Below are positions 5,788 to 6,677 of a stretch of 6,677 nt of DNA, one piece after another. The stretch comes from JBMFOH01 sp049969715 [NCBI: bacterium] (lineage in GTDB: Bacteria > DUMJ01): assembly GCA_049969715.1 (NCBI GenBank), contig JBMFOH010000050.1, positions 1 to 6,677 of the forward strand, written 5' to 3'. The notes beneath the pieces were generated by a model. That model did not search any database, was not told the origin of the DNA, and saw nothing but the letters and a program-made list of their open reading frames with translations. Every line of letters begins with the position of its first letter. Position 1 is the first letter of the stretch. The position numbers were made by a program, and so were the translations under genes.

Positions 5788-6264
5788 CTATTTAGATATT
5801 TTTTGCAGTTTCTTTAATCTTTCTAGGACCTCTTCCGCATGTCCCTTTGGTTTTACATCTTCAAATATATAAGCTATATAGCCCTCTGGATTAATAATAA
5901 AGGTGGAACGAATTATTCCTTCGTATTCTTTACCATACATCTTTTTCTTACCCCAGGCACCATAAGCTTTTATGACAGAAGTTTCTTCATCACTCAAGAG
6001 TTCTATAGCAAGAGAATGCTTTCTAGCAAAATTCTGATGCGACTTTACTGAGTCCTTACTTATACCTAACACTACTGCATTTAGTTCTTCAAAGTCTTTC
6101 AGAAGGTTTGTAAATCCTATAGCTTCAAGGGTGCATCCAGAAGTATTATCCTTTGGATAAAAGTACAAGATAACCCATTTCCCAAAGAAATCCTTTAAGT
6201 TTACTTTAACTCCCTCTTTATTCGGTAAAGAAAAATCAACTGCTTTCTCGTCAACCTTAATCAC
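5788..6264 (-). CDS. bcp: Peroxiredoxin, BCP/PrxQ family, lacking the usual resolving cysteine
   Basis: A 158-residue thiol peroxidase that reduces hydrogen peroxide and organic hydroperoxides in the cytoplasm. The active site PKDNTSGC (37-44) carries Pro37, Thr41 and peroxidatic Cys44, and the catalytic Arg is Arg119 in IIRSTFIINPEG. In most PrxQ proteins a resolving cysteine sits five residues after Cys44 (GCTxEAC). Here that position is Ile49, and Cys44 is the only cysteine in the protein, so it must work as a 1-Cys enzyme with an external thiol partner. The start is GTG at 6264, because AGGAGG lies seven bases upstream and the length fits the family. It is the first gene of a unit with the aldo/keto reductase and has its own promoter. 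Confidence 0.95.
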   Translation of the reverse strand: MIKVDEKAVDFSLPNKEGVKVNLKDFFGKWVILYFYPKDNTSGCTLEAIGFTNLLKDFEELNAVVLGISKDSVKSHQNFARKHSLAIELLSDEETSVIKAYGAWGKKKMYGKEYEGIIRSTFIINPEGYIAYIFEDVKPKGHAEEVLERLKKLQKISK

Positions 6265-6271
6265 ATCACAC

Positions 6272-6277
6272 CCTCCT
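6272..6277 (-). promoter_or_regulatory. Ribosome binding site of the peroxiredoxin gene
   Basis: AGGAGG on the minus strand, seven bases before a GTG codon. This site decides for the GTG start at 6264; the ATG two bases upstream is in another frame. Confidence 0.7.
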
Positions 6278-6291
6278 AAGGTCTTTTTTCT

Positions 6292-6300
6292 ATTATAACA
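6292..6300 (-). promoter_or_regulatory. Extended -10 promoter of the peroxiredoxin-reductase unit
   Basis: The minus strand reads TGTTATAAT: a perfect TATAAT with a TGn extension, about 27 bases before the GTG start. The -35 region is poor (best fit TTCTTA at 16 bases), as is common for extended -10 promoters. No operator or regulator motif is evident. Confidence 0.6.
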
Positions 6301-6354
6301 TAACTTTTGCAGCTAAGAAGATATCTCTCAGGAAAGGAAAGAATATAAGGTAAT

Positions 6355-6579
6355 CTAAAAGAAGGTTACGTCGTCTTCATTCTTAGAATTAACTGAGCCC
6401 TTATTCTCTCCTAATACTACACCTCTAGCAATCTCTCTTTCCTCAGCCATAGTTGAATATTTATCCAGTTCTTCTATCAATTCTTTCTTTACACCTAAAC
6501 TTAGGAGATCATCCCTTAACCCCTTAAGCAATTCTATATCCTTCAATGAATTAGCCATATCCTCGAGCATCTTAACCAT
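6355..6579 (-). CDS. Small hypothetical protein, charged and helical
   Basis: A 74-residue ORF that I do not recognise. It is rich in Lys, Glu and Leu with a helix-forming pattern at 5-50 (for example LKGLRDDLLSLGVKKELIEE), and a polar tail ends in DDVTFF. There is no signal peptide, membrane segment or cysteine. It starts 13 bases after the stop of the partial upstream gene on the same strand, with only a weak AGG six to seven bases before the ATG. Alternative in-frame ATGs lie at 6570 and 6558. The clean amino-acid composition favours a real gene cotranscribed with its upstream neighbour. It could instead be the remnant of a larger protein. Confidence 0.5.
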   Translation of the reverse strand: MVKMLEDMANSLKDIELLKGLRDDLLSLGVKKELIEELDKYSTMAEEREIARGVVLGENKGSVNSKNEDDVTFF

Positions 6580-6592
6580 ATCTGGCCTGTAA

Positions 6593-6677
6593 TCATTTTA
6601 CCCACCCCCTTTCCAAAGACCGTTTGAAACATTCTAATACGATGGGTAATCCTAGATAACTTAATTCCTGCTCCGCA
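6593..6677 (-). CDS. C-terminal tail of an unidentified gene entering from the right
   Basis: A minus-strand frame open from the window edge gives 27 residues, beginning AEQELSYLGLPIVLECFKRS and ending in RGWVK before a TGA stop. The sequence looks like a genuine amphipathic protein end, but it is too short to name. A second frame is also open from the edge to 6546-6544 and reads less like protein. The TGA is followed after 13 bases by the 74-residue ORF on the same strand, which fits an operon. Confidence 0.45.
   Translation of the reverse strand, partial: AEQELSYLGLPIVLECFKRSLERGWVK

Noticed and set aside
5839-6051. 70-residue + strand ORF inside the peroxiredoxin gene
   Set aside because: It is antisense to conserved peroxiredoxin codons.
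6544-6596. Alternative ATG at 6596-6594 after a G-rich stretch, 17 codons
   Set aside because: The G-run is explained by Arg-Gly-Trp codons of the partial upstream gene, and the resulting 17-residue peptide looks like no protein.

Overview
The window is AT-rich, gene-dense bacterial DNA. By eye its codon use is heavy in AGA/AGG (Arg), ATA (Ile) and TTA/CTA (Leu), which is common in low-GC thermophiles such as thermophilic Firmicutes, Dictyoglomus or Atribacterota-like lineages. Shine-Dalgarno sites (GGAGGTGA type) and sigma70/sigmaA-like boxes (TTGACA, TATAAT) are clear. I cannot assign a genus from the sequence alone. There is no RNA gene, CRISPR array, transposase or plasmid function.

Left block (1-1287). 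A leftward gene for a LacI-family repressor (139-1158) has a perfect TTGACA promoter. An 18-bp near-palindrome with a central CG lies over the -10 box and start point, so autoregulation is likely. The repressor gene ends inside a textbook ribosome binding site. That site points to a further leftward gene running off the window, but its start codon would have to be non-canonical (ATA) or the gene is damaged.

Central block (1288-4837, rightward). A probable three-gene operon encodes a signal-peptide-bearing serpin with an inhibitory-type hinge, a family-4 glycosyltransferase, and an LpxB-like (lipid-A-disaccharide-synthase-related) GT-B protein. No terminator is visible between them and the gaps are 29 and 8 bases. 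The serpin promoter faces away from the repressor promoter. An 11-base sequence is repeated exactly at the two -10 regions, which suggests that the repressor also touches the serpin promoter. The two envelope-type glycosyltransferases suggest a surface or glycolipid function, with the serpin as an exported protease inhibitor.

Right block (4854-6677, all leftward, convergent with the central block). In transcription order it holds the tail of an unidentified gene, a 74-residue unrecognised ORF, and then a two-gene unit with its own extended -10 promoter. That unit encodes a BCP/PrxQ peroxiredoxin that lacks the usual resolving cysteine and a YdhF-type aldo/keto reductase. It looks like an oxidative or reactive-carbonyl defence pair.

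I do not see a clear-cut new defence or mobile system. The most unusual items are the LacI-family repressor paired with a secreted serpin, the linkage of the serpin to two glycosyltransferases, the 1-Cys PrxQ, and the ATG-less reading frame behind a perfect ribosome binding site at the left edge.
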